Notes under the pieces: generated by a model | Databases searched by the model: none | The model's input: only the letters and a program-made list of their open reading frames with translations | Told to the model about the DNA's origin: nothing | In this document: positions 45,427 through 53,581 of the stretch, piece after piece | How positions within the stretch are numbered: position 1 is the stretch's first letter | How the letters are laid out: each line of letters starts with the position of its first letter | Position numbers and translations under genes: made by a program | From: Hyphomicrobiales bacterium | GTDB taxonomy: Bacteria; Pseudomonadota; Alphaproteobacteria; Rhizobiales; NORP267 | Direction of reading: 5' to 3' | DNA length: 64,000 bases | Assembly: GCA_021775875.1 (NCBI GenBank) | Contig: JAJFHA010000022.1 | Span: forward strand, 62,001-126,000

Positions 45427-46424
45427 GCTTTGAGCCTTTTGCAAAACCGGACAAAAGATTCAAGTGCACCCAACAATCCTTGCCGGAAAAACAGGGCCGT
45501 CAATACGAGCACAAAGCCCAGCCCCAATTCCCAATATGCCGGATATTCCTTGGCCAGCTCATCTTCGACGAGAATGTAGACGAGCGCTCCGACAAATGCC
45601 CCGTAAAGTCGACCGGTTCCTCCGAGCACAAGAACGATCAGGATGGTGCCCGACCGCGCAAAACTGAGCACATCAAGGGTTACATACGCATTCACTTGCG
45701 CAAACAATGCCCCGGCAATTCCCGCCATGAATGCGGAGATTGTATAAATTGTGACAAGCCGAAGATGCACCGGTGATCCAATTGCCCGCATCCGTTCGGT
45801 ATTTTCGCGAATGCCAACCAGGCTGCGCCCAAAAGCTGAATTTACAATGCGGCGGCACGCCAGAAACACAAAAAATGTCGCTATCAGGGAATACCAGTAA
45901 TAATTCCGGCGCCAGAGGTCATTCTCGAATATCCCGAAAATCGGATCGATCACGATACCGGAAAGCCCGTCAAAACCGCCTGTCCAGACTTCGGTGACAT
46001 TGGCCAGTTCAGCCATCATGATACCAAGCGCAAGCGTCAGCATCAAAAGCGCCAAACCGTGATACCTGAGCAATATCCACCCGGTAGCAAAGCCGAATGC
46101 ACCTGCCACCGTAGCGCCTGCCAGAAGACCGGAAATCGGTTCATTCCACCCCAAATGAGCCGAAAGCATTCCGGTCACATATGCGCCTGCACCAAAATAA
46201 GCCGCATGACCAAGCGTGACGACTCCGCCATAACCAAGGATCAGATCAAGTGACAGCGCAAAAATGATCGTGATCAGAATTTGCACGCCGAGATTAAGCG
46301 TGATCGGCTGTAAAAAGAAAATCGCAACCGCCACAATCCATGGCAACGCCTCTGCCCAGTGCCAGCGCGTGCGGTCACGCAAAAATACGACAGGGTTTTC
46401 AGCGTCATAGACCTTCGTGGTCAT
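45423..46424 (-). CDS. livM: Branched-chain-type ABC transporter permease LivM
   Basis: A 333-residue permease with eight or nine membrane helices. The family motif region is LGYGGVVTLGHAAYFGAGAYVTGML, and the EAA-like loop is RNYYWYSLIATFFVFLACRRIVNSAFGRSLVGIRENTERMRAIG. Overlaps livH (4 bases) and livG (4 bases). Confidence 0.95.
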   Translation of the reverse strand: MTTKVYDAENPVVFLRDRTRWHWAEALPWIVAVAIFFLQPITLNLGVQILITIIFALSLDLILGYGGVVTLGHAAYFGAGAYVTGMLSAHLGWNEPISGLLAGATVAGAFGFATGWILLRYHGLALLMLTLALGIMMAELANVTEVWTGGFDGLSGIVIDPIFGIFENDLWRRNYYWYSLIATFFVFLACRRIVNSAFGRSLVGIRENTERMRAIGSPVHLRLVTIYTISAFMAGIAGALFAQVNAYVTLDVLSFARSGTILIVLVLGGTGRLYGAFVGALVYILVEDELAKEYPAYWELGLGFVLVLTALFFRQGLLGALESFVRFCKRLKA

Positions 46425-47302
46425 TGGGATGCTCCTTTGCCGAAGAATCCGTCAGGCCTTATCAGCAACACAGCCACCGTAACGACATAGATAAAAAAGG
46501 CACCGCCTTCCGGCCATAGATATTTGCCGGCGGTATCGATAACGCCAAGAACGATTGCTGCCAGAAAGGCACCACGAAGACTGCCAAGTCCCCCGACCGC
46601 AACCACGATCAGGAAGAGCACCAGATAGTTAAACGCAAAGGTCGGTGAGATGCCGACAATGTCGATCGCCAATCCGCCACCAACGCCTGCAAGACCGCTG
46701 CCCAGAGCAAACGTCAGAATGAAGAGCTTGTCCACGTCAATGCCAACGGCTTGTGCCATCTGGCGATTGTCGACGGCGGCCCTGATTTTGGCACCAATAA
46801 TGGTCCGCTCAAACCCGAGCCAGAGCGCAATCGCCATCACAAAGCCAACCACAATCATAAAGAACCGGTAGGTTGGGAATGTCTTGAAACCAAGGTCAAT
46901 TTGCCCCTTGAGAAATTCCGGCAAAACAATTGCCGGTGGGTTAGGCCCGAAAATCAGCGTAACCCCGGCAATCGCCATAAAGGTAATGCCGATTGACATC
47001 AAAACCTGATCAAGTTCACCGGCTTTATAAAGCGGCGCGTAGAGAAGCCGTTCTAGAGGAATAGACATGATCGCAACGAAAAAGAATGCCAGCACAAGGG
47101 CCGGGATAAATGGCACGCCGAGCATGTTCATGCACGCCACCGTTACATAACCACCCGCCATGGCAAACGCTCCATGAGCGAGGTTGACGAAGCCCATCAG
47201 CCCCATGGTGATAGATAGCCCTACTGAAATAACGAAGAGCAACATGGCGTAGGCCAGGCCATCGAAAAAAATACTAACTGCAGAAGTAACAAAACCTGAC
47301 AT
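46421..47302 (-). CDS. livH: Branched-chain-type ABC transporter permease LivH
   Basis: A 293-residue permease with the LivH landmarks ITMGLMGFVNLAHGAFAMAGGYV and ERTIIGAKIRAAVDNRQMAQAVGIDVD. The start at MSGFVTSAV is chosen; the frame continues upstream into the hairpin region. Its message lies after the stem-loop at 47341-47370, so it is probably translated at lower level than the binding protein. Confidence 0.95.
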   Translation of the reverse strand: MSGFVTSAVSIFFDGLAYAMLLFVISVGLSITMGLMGFVNLAHGAFAMAGGYVTVACMNMLGVPFIPALVLAFFFVAIMSIPLERLLYAPLYKAGELDQVLMSIGITFMAIAGVTLIFGPNPPAIVLPEFLKGQIDLGFKTFPTYRFFMIVVGFVMAIALWLGFERTIIGAKIRAAVDNRQMAQAVGIDVDKLFILTFALGSGLAGVGGGLAIDIVGISPTFAFNYLVLFLIVVAVGGLGSLRGAFLAAIVLGVIDTAGKYLWPEGGAFFIYVVTVAVLLIRPDGFFGKGASQ

Positions 47303-47340
47303 GGATCTGATGCGCCCGCTTAAATCTCGTGAAAACAAAA

Positions 47341-47370
47341 CAGGGGCCTGATGGTCTCATCAGGCCCCTG
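47341..47370 (-). terminator. Strong stem-loop between livK and livH
   Basis: Perfect 13-bp stem CAGGGGCCTGATG/CATCAGGCCCCTG with a 4-base loop, followed on the minus strand by TTTTGTTTTC. It sits 15 bases after the binding-protein stop. In ABC operons such elements stop or protect most transcripts so that binding protein is made in excess over the membrane components. Confidence 0.85.
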
Positions 47371-47385
47371 GAAAATGTCTGACGG

Positions 47386-48606
47386 TTATTCGCCGCCGCA
47401 CCGCCCGATAGCCAGAGCCTTACAGGGGTCTGCAACCTGAGGAATGGTGCCAAGCACATTGATGCCAAGACGGCCATCATCGCGCCGGACAACTTCATGA
47501 ATATTGGAATCCATCACAATATCCCGGGTTTCAGGGTCGATCATGATATGACCGCGTGGGCTTTCAAATTCCCAACCGCTCAATGCGGCCATGGTGCCTT
47601 CAGCAGTGATAACACCATTCTGCTCAGTAATGGCATGAGCAATTGCAGCCATGCCGTCCCAGCCACCAACAGCCATGAAGTCTGGCGTTGAATCTTCGCC
47701 GTAAGCTGCTTTCCATGCGGCCACAAACTCCAGGTTTACAGGGGTCTGATAGTCAGCTGAATAATGATGCATGGTGATGAGACCAACCGCGTCGTCGCCC
47801 ATATCCTGCAACTTGGTGTCCTGGGTAATATCGCCAGGACCGATCAGACGGATGCCAGCTTCGGCCATGCCGAGTTGGGCAAATGTCTTGATAACCGCAG
47901 TGGCGTGATTGCCAGCCGGAACAAACACATAGAAGCAATCCGGAGCGGCGTCTTTCACACGCTGGAAGAACGGTGTGAAATCAGGAACCTCACGAGGTCC
48001 GCCCATCGGAATATCTTCAATCAGTGAACCACCAGAAGACTCAAACCCGGTCTGGAAAGCATTGCGGCTGTCCTTGCCCGGAGGATAATCCGTATAGCCA
48101 GCGGCTGCTGTTTCACAGCCCAGGGTGTCATGCGCATACTGGCCCATCGGATATCCCGAATGCCACATGGTGAAAGACACCCTTGCGATATAAGGCGACA
48201 AGCTCGGAATCCAGGCTGTACCCGCATTCATGATGATCATCGGAACTTCGCCCTGGGTCGCCAGAGGCGCACTGGCCATGGCGTTTGGCGAGAATACAAA
48301 CCCGGCAAGGATATCAACTTCCTCAGCCGTGATCAGTTCCTGAACCGCATTCTTGGCGATATCGCCGCCAGGGCGTTTTGAATCGCGCTTGATCAGCGTG
48401 ACCGTATGACCGCCAAAGGCTTCCGGGTGGGTTTCCATGTAAAGGCTCATGCCGCGATCTATTTGTTCGCCAAATTGCGCTGCACCGCCCGAATAGGTCA
48501 GAACGACACCTATCTTTACTTCCTCAGCCTGAACCGGCTGAGATACAGCCAAAAACGGCAATGAAGCCGCCATCAAGCCTGCAAAAAGTCCTGCTTTCAA
48601 AGACAT
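47386..48606 (-). CDS. Periplasmic substrate-binding protein of a branched-chain-type ABC transporter
   Basis: A 406-residue type I periplasmic binding protein with a signal peptide (AGLFAGLMAASLPFLAVS, cleavage near QAEE at about residue 27). The mature N-terminus is EVKIGVVLTYSGGAAQFGEQIDRGM, and GGHTVTLIKRDSKRPGGDIAK follows. GGGAGAG precedes the start. It is longer than LivJ-type amino-acid binders and resembles binders for aromatic or amide compounds; the ligand is not determined by sequence. Confidence 0.94.
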   Translation of the reverse strand: MSLKAGLFAGLMAASLPFLAVSQPVQAEEVKIGVVLTYSGGAAQFGEQIDRGMSLYMETHPEAFGGHTVTLIKRDSKRPGGDIAKNAVQELITAEEVDILAGFVFSPNAMASAPLATQGEVPMIIMNAGTAWIPSLSPYIARVSFTMWHSGYPMGQYAHDTLGCETAAAGYTDYPPGKDSRNAFQTGFESSGGSLIEDIPMGGPREVPDFTPFFQRVKDAAPDCFYVFVPAGNHATAVIKTFAQLGMAEAGIRLIGPGDITQDTKLQDMGDDAVGLITMHHYSADYQTPVNLEFVAAWKAAYGEDSTPDFMAVGGWDGMAAIAHAITEQNGVITAEGTMAALSGWEFESPRGHIMIDPETRDIVMDSNIHEVVRRDDGRLGINVLGTIPQVADPCKALAIGRCGGE

Positions 48607-48670
48607 TTTTCTCTCCCTGTGAATACACTGTTCGCTATCTGGCACAGAGATTGTGTCAGCGCCGCCAACA

Positions 48671-48719
48671 GCAATTAGTCCCCTCTAATTGCCGGGTTGC
48701 CCGACAATAGAGAAGTATA
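48671..48719 (-). promoter_or_regulatory. Inverted repeat and -10 element ahead of the liv operon
   Basis: A perfect inverted repeat GCAATTAG-TCCCCT-CTAATTGC lies at 48671-48692, about 65 bases before the binding-protein start. TATACT (minus strand, 48714-48719) is a good -10; a matching -35 at usual spacing is not clear. The repeat would lie just inside the transcript, where an operator or a leader hairpin could sit. A second short dyad (GTCACATATGAC) is slightly further upstream. Confidence 0.45.
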
Positions 48720-48810
48720 CTGGTCCGTCACATATGACATATCAAGGGCAAAAACGCAGAATCAATGATCGCTGCAAAAAACAAATCAGGGTTGTCAGCA
48801 GAATCGCAAA

Positions 48811-49650
48811 CTAAAGGCGGATCGCTGCTTCACCCCAAAGATTGTAGGCTTTGTAACCCTGCCCCCATTTGCCAGTTTCGGCATCATCCTTGAGCACATC
48901 CAGTTCGTTGGAAATCTCGACCTTGTTGCCATCCGGGTCCTGGACCATGAAAAATAAATTATTCCCGACACCGTGGCGACCAGGCCCCCAGAAAATCCGG
49001 GTCTCGAAAGTTGCAAAATGATCGGCCCAATCGCGAACATCGTTCCAGTCATTGGTTTCCATCGAGAAATGATCCAGCACGGCCATGTCGCCTTTGAAGA
49101 CCGCAAAAGAATGATGCTCGGCATCGGAACGCAAAAACGAAGCCATCAGGCTGTCATCTTCTTCCAACACATAGTCTGACAGGCGCATCCCGACGACATT
49201 TTGGTAAAAATCACCCATCTCAACCGGTTGTGCTGACGCGACCACCACATGTTGCAACCGGCCGGGCAAACCCGAATGGGTATTATTTGGCGCGGAGGAT
49301 TTTACAATTCTGATTTCGACCCCATCCGGGTCAGTGAAACAAAACCCTTCCGATCCAAACGCACCGGAAATGTCTGCTATTTCCACATGCCCTGCCATCA
49401 GATCCCGCGCCTTGGCGATATCGGCCTCATCCTCGGATGCGATAGAAAAATAGCGCAGTTTTTGCGATTTTCCATCAACCAATATAAGCCGCCGTTCGCG
49501 ACCTTCCAGCGCCACAAAATCCGCCCCTTCGCCCACAATCGAAAGATCGATCTGCTTGCAATAAAATTCCTGCATTGCCGCCCGTTGCGGCGTCTCGATA
49601 GCGATGTGGTCGAGATGAAGTTTGATATCTTGAAGCATGATTTTCCCCAT
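48811..49650 (-). CDS. Two-domain VOC protein, probable extradiol ring-cleavage dioxygenase
   Basis: A 279-residue protein with two vicinal-oxygen-chelate domains (about 10-118 and 130-265). The second domain holds a full type I extradiol triad: His134 (LQHVVVA), His194 (LDHFSME) and Glu245 (DGNKVEISNE). The spacing (60 and 51) is close to BphC-type enzymes (64 and 50). HHSFAV (179-184) matches the catalytic His region. This favours iron-dependent meta cleavage of a catechol-like ring. Upstream of the liv genes in the same direction, after MBL and dehydrogenase genes. Confidence 0.85.
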   Translation of the reverse strand: MGKIMLQDIKLHLDHIAIETPQRAAMQEFYCKQIDLSIVGEGADFVALEGRERRLILVDGKSQKLRYFSIASEDEADIAKARDLMAGHVEIADISGAFGSEGFCFTDPDGVEIRIVKSSAPNNTHSGLPGRLQHVVVASAQPVEMGDFYQNVVGMRLSDYVLEEDDSLMASFLRSDAEHHSFAVFKGDMAVLDHFSMETNDWNDVRDWADHFATFETRIFWGPGRHGVGNNLFFMVQDPDGNKVEISNELDVLKDDAETGKWGQGYKAYNLWGEAAIRL

Positions 49651-49670
49651 AAATTCCGCACCCCGTCCCG

Positions 49671-50486
49671 TCAGGCATCCATCAATGGCGACGGCTTTAA
49701 CGGGTCTTCACTGAGAATGACCGTCAGCGGATCATTTTCAAGTTTTGGATACAAATCCATCACCAGCGGGTCATGCCCCGGAATAATATGATCAGGCGTC
49801 GGCGCCAACCGGCGCAACGTGTCATACCCTTCCAGATATTGCGCTACATCGATAACAATCGGAAACGGATTTCCGCTGGTCATGTTTTCGAAAAAATGCG
49901 CCGCATCAGACGCCAGCACCAACGTGCCGCGCCTGGTATTGACGGTGACCGCCTGTAATCCTTTTGAATGACCACCGATAAGGTGCAGGCCGATGCCCGG
50001 AGATAATTCCTGATCACCATCAACAAATCGCACCCGGTTATTGAAATTACAACGGACCAGATCAACCACATCATCTTCTTCAAATGGCATGCGAATGGCC
50101 GCGTGGCGAATATAGCGCCCGGTAGCAAACTTGACTTCTTCGTCCTGGACCACAAATTCGGCATTCGGAAATTTCTGGATATTGCCCGCATGGTCATAAT
50201 GGAGATGGGTCAGGATAACAGTTTTTACGTCTGCTGCGGCAATGCCCAACACTGAAAGGGCTTCAACCGGGCAGCGGGTCAGCGTCCGTTTCCGGGCGTC
50301 CGCGCGCCGCTGGTCGAACCCCGTATCCACCACAATAACGCCGTCCGGTCCCCGCAGCACCCAGATATAATAATACATCGGCAGCGGGCCATCATGGGGA
50401 TCCTGGAAAATGAAAAAATCCCGCGACGGGCGTATGGTCTTTGCATATTTCAGCGCGTAAACCTCATATTCCGGCAATTTGGTCAT
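49671..50486 (-). CDS. Metallo-beta-lactamase fold hydrolase, AHL-lactonase-like
   Basis: A 271-residue protein with the metal-binding HLHYDHAGN motif (near residue 94), a later GGHSKGLQAV His, ASDAAHFFEN and the final DHIIPGHDPLV. The pattern is that of N-acyl homoserine lactonase-like enzymes (AiiA/AttM group), which open lactone rings. In this context it may hydrolyse a lactone intermediate of the catabolic pathway. Its start overlaps the upstream dehydrogenase stop by 4 bases. Confidence 0.9.
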   Translation of the reverse strand: MTKLPEYEVYALKYAKTIRPSRDFFIFQDPHDGPLPMYYYIWVLRGPDGVIVVDTGFDQRRADARKRTLTRCPVEALSVLGIAAADVKTVILTHLHYDHAGNIQKFPNAEFVVQDEEVKFATGRYIRHAAIRMPFEEDDVVDLVRCNFNNRVRFVDGDQELSPGIGLHLIGGHSKGLQAVTVNTRRGTLVLASDAAHFFENMTSGNPFPIVIDVAQYLEGYDTLRRLAPTPDHIIPGHDPLVMDLYPKLENDPLTVILSEDPLKPSPLMDA

Positions 50487-51367
50487 ATCGCATTATCCTC
50501 AAGATATTTGTAAATTTCAGTGTGATCGGCACCGGACGCCAATTGTTCGTCGGCCTTGCTCCACATCTCTGACGCCTGCTTCAAAATAGGCACTTCAAGG
50601 CCCAACTCGCCAGCCAGCTGTGATGCCGCGCGCAAATCCTTGGCCATCAGATCGAGTGCAAAGCCGGACGCGAAATTATCGTCCAGGATTAGCGAATGAA
50701 ATTTGCTCTCGGTCGAGTTATTACGGCCCGTGGAAGAATTGATAACGTCAATCATGGTGCCACGATCAAGCCCGAATTTCTGGCCCACAATCAGCGCTTC
50801 ACTGGCGGCGGCCAGACCGGTTGCTGATAGAAAATTATTCAGCGCCTTCAGGGCATGGCCGGACCCAAGCGGCCCGGTACGGAAAATCCGCCCCATTGTT
50901 TCAAGAACGGGTGTTGCGGTTTCAAGCGCCGCTTCATCATCACCGCCCAGCATGATCGCCAATTCGCCACTAACGGCCTTTTTCGTACCCCCCGATACCG
51001 GCGCATCCAGCATCGCGACACCAAGGTCCGCAAGGCGTTTACCTGTCGCTTGCGTGGTTGCCGGATAAGATGAACTCATATCGACAACGATATTTCCAGC
51101 TTCCAGCCCGTCCGCGAGACAATCTGCACCCGGCCCGAATAAAGCTGCGGCCACGATATCAGCATTGGGCAACATGGTGATGATGATGTCAGCGGCTTTG
51201 GCTGCATCATCAAGGCCAGCAGCCGAAGCTACATTCAATTCGTTGGCAAGGGCGCTACAAACATCAACACGAAGATCGAACAGGACCAGATCGCATCCAG
51301 CCTTCGCCATGTTTCGCGCCATTGGCGCCCCCATATTGCCGAGCCCGATAAAGGCAGTTTTCGTCAT
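50483..51367 (-). CDS. NAD(P)-dependent oxidoreductase, 3-hydroxyisobutyrate dehydrogenase family
   Basis: A 294-residue beta-hydroxyacid dehydrogenase. The N-terminal Rossmann motif is FIGLGNMGAPMARNMAKAG, the substrate loop is LDAPVSGGTKKAVSGELAIM, and the catalytic Lys is in GSGHALKALNNFL. The family includes 3-hydroxyisobutyrate, tartronate-semialdehyde and succinic-semialdehyde reductases; substrate unknown. It heads the leftward catabolic unit and is divergent from the QueG-like operon over 181 bases. Confidence 0.93.
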   Translation of the reverse strand: MTKTAFIGLGNMGAPMARNMAKAGCDLVLFDLRVDVCSALANELNVASAAGLDDAAKAADIIITMLPNADIVAAALFGPGADCLADGLEAGNIVVDMSSSYPATTQATGKRLADLGVAMLDAPVSGGTKKAVSGELAIMLGGDDEAALETATPVLETMGRIFRTGPLGSGHALKALNNFLSATGLAAASEALIVGQKFGLDRGTMIDVINSSTGRNNSTESKFHSLILDDNFASGFALDLMAKDLRAASQLAGELGLEVPILKQASEMWSKADEQLASGADHTEIYKYLEDNAI

Positions 51368-51548
51368 GCTCAATTTCCCGTTTCAAGATTCATGTGTTGA
51401 CCAGAAGAATACAGAGAAATGCTGCGACACAAAGCCTGGAATTTGCAACCGGCGCTTCCTGTTGTAAAAAAACATTATACATATAAAATAATTAGGCCAT
51501 CATCCAGAAACCCGGATGAATGATCGGCAATAAGGGGTTTAGCCAACC
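51368..51548. promoter_or_regulatory. Divergent control region of the catabolic locus
   Basis: This 181-base gap lies between the leftward dehydrogenase-lactonase-VOC-liv unit and the rightward QueG-like operon. It has an AT-rich core (about 51468-51494; TTGTAA, TATACA, TATAAA) and a short inverted repeat TCATCC-N8-GGATGA at 51500-51519. No regulator gene is adjacent. Exact promoters cannot be fixed by eye. Confidence 0.4.
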
Positions 51549-52586
51549 ATGGATGCACAACAGGTCAAAGAGCTTGCAAAGTCTCTTGGGGCCGATCTTG
51601 TTGGTATCGCCAGTGCCAAAACCCTGAATGCGTTTCCGCCTGATCCGCTCTGGCCGCAAACGCCAGAGCTTATTTCCAAAAGCTGCAAAAGCGTCATTGT
51701 GGTTGCGAGCCGGATTCCGGTCGCCGCCTTCCGTGCCAAATCCGGCGTTGTCGTCCAGTATATGGACATGCTGGTGCTGCGGCGCATGGACAAGATCGCC
51801 TACCGGATCGCCGACGCTCTGGAAAAAGAGGGCCACCCATCATTTGTCACCGCCGCTCAGGAAACCGACTGGGATTTCAAACATGCCAGCTATGGCCGCC
51901 TCTCAACCCGGCATATGGGAATCGAGGCCGGTCTCGGCACATTCGGGCTGGAAGTGAATATTCTGACACCGGAATTCGGCCCGCGGATTTATCTGACCGG
52001 CATCCTGACCGATCTGGAACTGGAGCCGGATAGAATCATGACCGAGCAGGTTTGTATCGGTGAATCCTGTTCCCGCTGCCTCCATTCCTGCCCGACCGAT
52101 GCGGTCAAACATTTCGGTATCGACAAGCGCAAATGCGCCGAAGCCGCCCAGGAATTTGGTTTCATGACGTCGCTCGCCACCTGGGAACGGTTTATTGATG
52201 GCGACACCGAACAGAAAAAAGAGGCCATCCGCTCACGCGATATTTACGGCCTCTGGCAAGGCCTGTTGCGGGTCGTCGGCTCGTTTGGCGATTGCCCGCG
52301 CTGTCTGGCCGTCTGCCCGGTCGGCAACGATTACCATGCCCATTTATCAAGCGAGCAAAAGGTCATTCCAGAAAAGACACCGGAAAAGGTCGCACGGGGA
52401 AAAGCCTTCAAACAGGCCCGCAAAGACGGCGATGAGATTGATGGCCTGAACCAATGGAACCGGCGTTGGGTCGGCCCGGACGGGTATCAGGGCATGGTCG
52501 CCCGGCAGATGCAGGAATTCAAAAAACAACAGGCGCAACGGGCCAGCGAAAATAAATTCAAGCGCGAACCGGAGGACATATCCTGA
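51549..52586 (+). CDS. QueG-like double [4Fe-4S] reductase, tandem copy 1
   Basis: A 345-residue protein related to epoxyqueuosine reductase and to the core of reductive dehalogenases. The corrinoid-type core is EAGLGTFGLEVNILTPEFGP (from residue 126). Eight Cys are arranged C169-x4-C174-x2-C177-x3-C181, C196, and C249-x2-C252-x3-C256, which fits two [4Fe-4S] clusters. No signal peptide is seen, so it is cytoplasmic. It is not QueG by context, and its C-terminus lacks QueG's HEAT-like repeat. The stop overlaps the next start by one base. Confidence 0.85.
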   Translation: MDAQQVKELAKSLGADLVGIASAKTLNAFPPDPLWPQTPELISKSCKSVIVVASRIPVAAFRAKSGVVVQYMDMLVLRRMDKIAYRIADALEKEGHPSFVTAAQETDWDFKHASYGRLSTRHMGIEAGLGTFGLEVNILTPEFGPRIYLTGILTDLELEPDRIMTEQVCIGESCSRCLHSCPTDAVKHFGIDKRKCAEAAQEFGFMTSLATWERFIDGDTEQKKEAIRSRDIYGLWQGLLRVVGSFGDCPRCLAVCPVGNDYHAHLSSEQKVIPEKTPEKVARGKAFKQARKDGDEIDGLNQWNRRWVGPDGYQGMVARQMQEFKKQQAQRASENKFKREPEDIS

Positions 52587-53581
52587 TGGTGGAAATATTT
52601 CAAAGCGCGATCAGCGCGGAAGATATCAAGGCCAAAACCCGTGCGTTGGGATTGGACCTGACCGGGATAGCTGATGCGAGCGTAATGAACGAAAACCCGT
52701 CTGATCCCGACGACCCGCGCCGCCCGGCAGATATATCCGACCATGATGCGGACCGGGTTATCGTTATCGCCAAGCGGCTCAATATGGGCGCGACCCGCCT
52801 GACCCGCTGGGACGAGCGTCACAAATATTATAATGATGAGCTAACCCTCACGATGCTTGAAGAAGCCGCCCTTGAGCTGGTGCTCTGGCTGGAGGATCAA
52901 GGCTATCCGGCCCTGATGATCCCGCCGACACATACCGATCCCTGGGCTTATCAAGGCGATCCGAAAGCGCATTTGCACACAATCCTATCGCTGCCCCACG
53001 CTGCCGTGGAAGCGGGCCTCGGCACCCTTGGCCTGAACCAGCAATTGCTGACACCGGAATTCGGCCCGCGCGTTATGCTCGGCGCAGTACTTACCTCAGC
53101 ACCGGTAGAACCGGATTTGAGGGAAGAAACCGGCCTGTGCCATGGCCCTGCATGTGGGCGCTGCCTTTCTTCCTGCCCCGGCGATGTGATCAAACATTGG
53201 GACCGCGACTGGGCGGCGTGTGACCGCTACAAATCTCCTCATGGCTTTGCTGCCTTGACCGAACACGTTGAAAATATCATCGACGAGCCGGACAATCAGA
53301 AAAAGAAAGCGATGCTGCGCTCCGAAGATCAATTTTATATCTGGCAAAGTATCCTGCGCGGCTCCGGCGTCGTTACCGGCTGCCGCCGCTGTCAGGATGT
53401 CTGCCCGGTGGGCGCGGATTATGAGAGCTTGAGTGACGCGCTTGAAGAGATTGCAGAAGCCAGTGACGAAAAAACTGCGCGGCTGCAAGAATATGTCAAA
53501 GCTGAAACCAGCGGCGAAATACCTCCCGCCTACAAAGACGCATCGCGTTGGATTGGCACTATTTCCGGGACACAAAAATGA
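52586..53581 (+). CDS. QueG-like double [4Fe-4S] reductase, tandem copy 2
   Basis: A 331-residue paralogue of the preceding protein. It has the same core (EAGLGTLGLNQQLLTPEFGP from residue 142) and the same Cys layout: C185-x4-C190-x2-C193-x3-C197, C212, C266-x2-C269-x3-C273. The Cys order and spacing are nearly identical between the copies, while the rest is clearly diverged, so a heterodimer of old paralogues is plausible. The stop overlaps the start of the ligase-like gene (ATGA). Confidence 0.85.
   Translation: MVEIFQSAISAEDIKAKTRALGLDLTGIADASVMNENPSDPDDPRRPADISDHDADRVIVIAKRLNMGATRLTRWDERHKYYNDELTLTMLEEAALELVLWLEDQGYPALMIPPTHTDPWAYQGDPKAHLHTILSLPHAAVEAGLGTLGLNQQLLTPEFGPRVMLGAVLTSAPVEPDLREETGLCHGPACGRCLSSCPGDVIKHWDRDWAACDRYKSPHGFAALTEHVENIIDEPDNQKKKAMLRSEDQFYIWQSILRGSGVVTGCRRCQDVCPVGADYESLSDALEEIAEASDEKTARLQEYVKAETSGEIPPAYKDASRWIGTISGTQK

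Noticed and set aside
49671-50486. Quorum-quenching lactonase as firm function
   Set aside because: The fold and HxHxDH motif agree, but many lactone and ester hydrolases share them and no quorum-sensing genes are nearby.
51549-53581. Respiratory reductive dehalogenases
   Set aside because: No Tat signal or membrane-anchor partner (RdhB-like) is present and both proteins are much shorter than RdhA.
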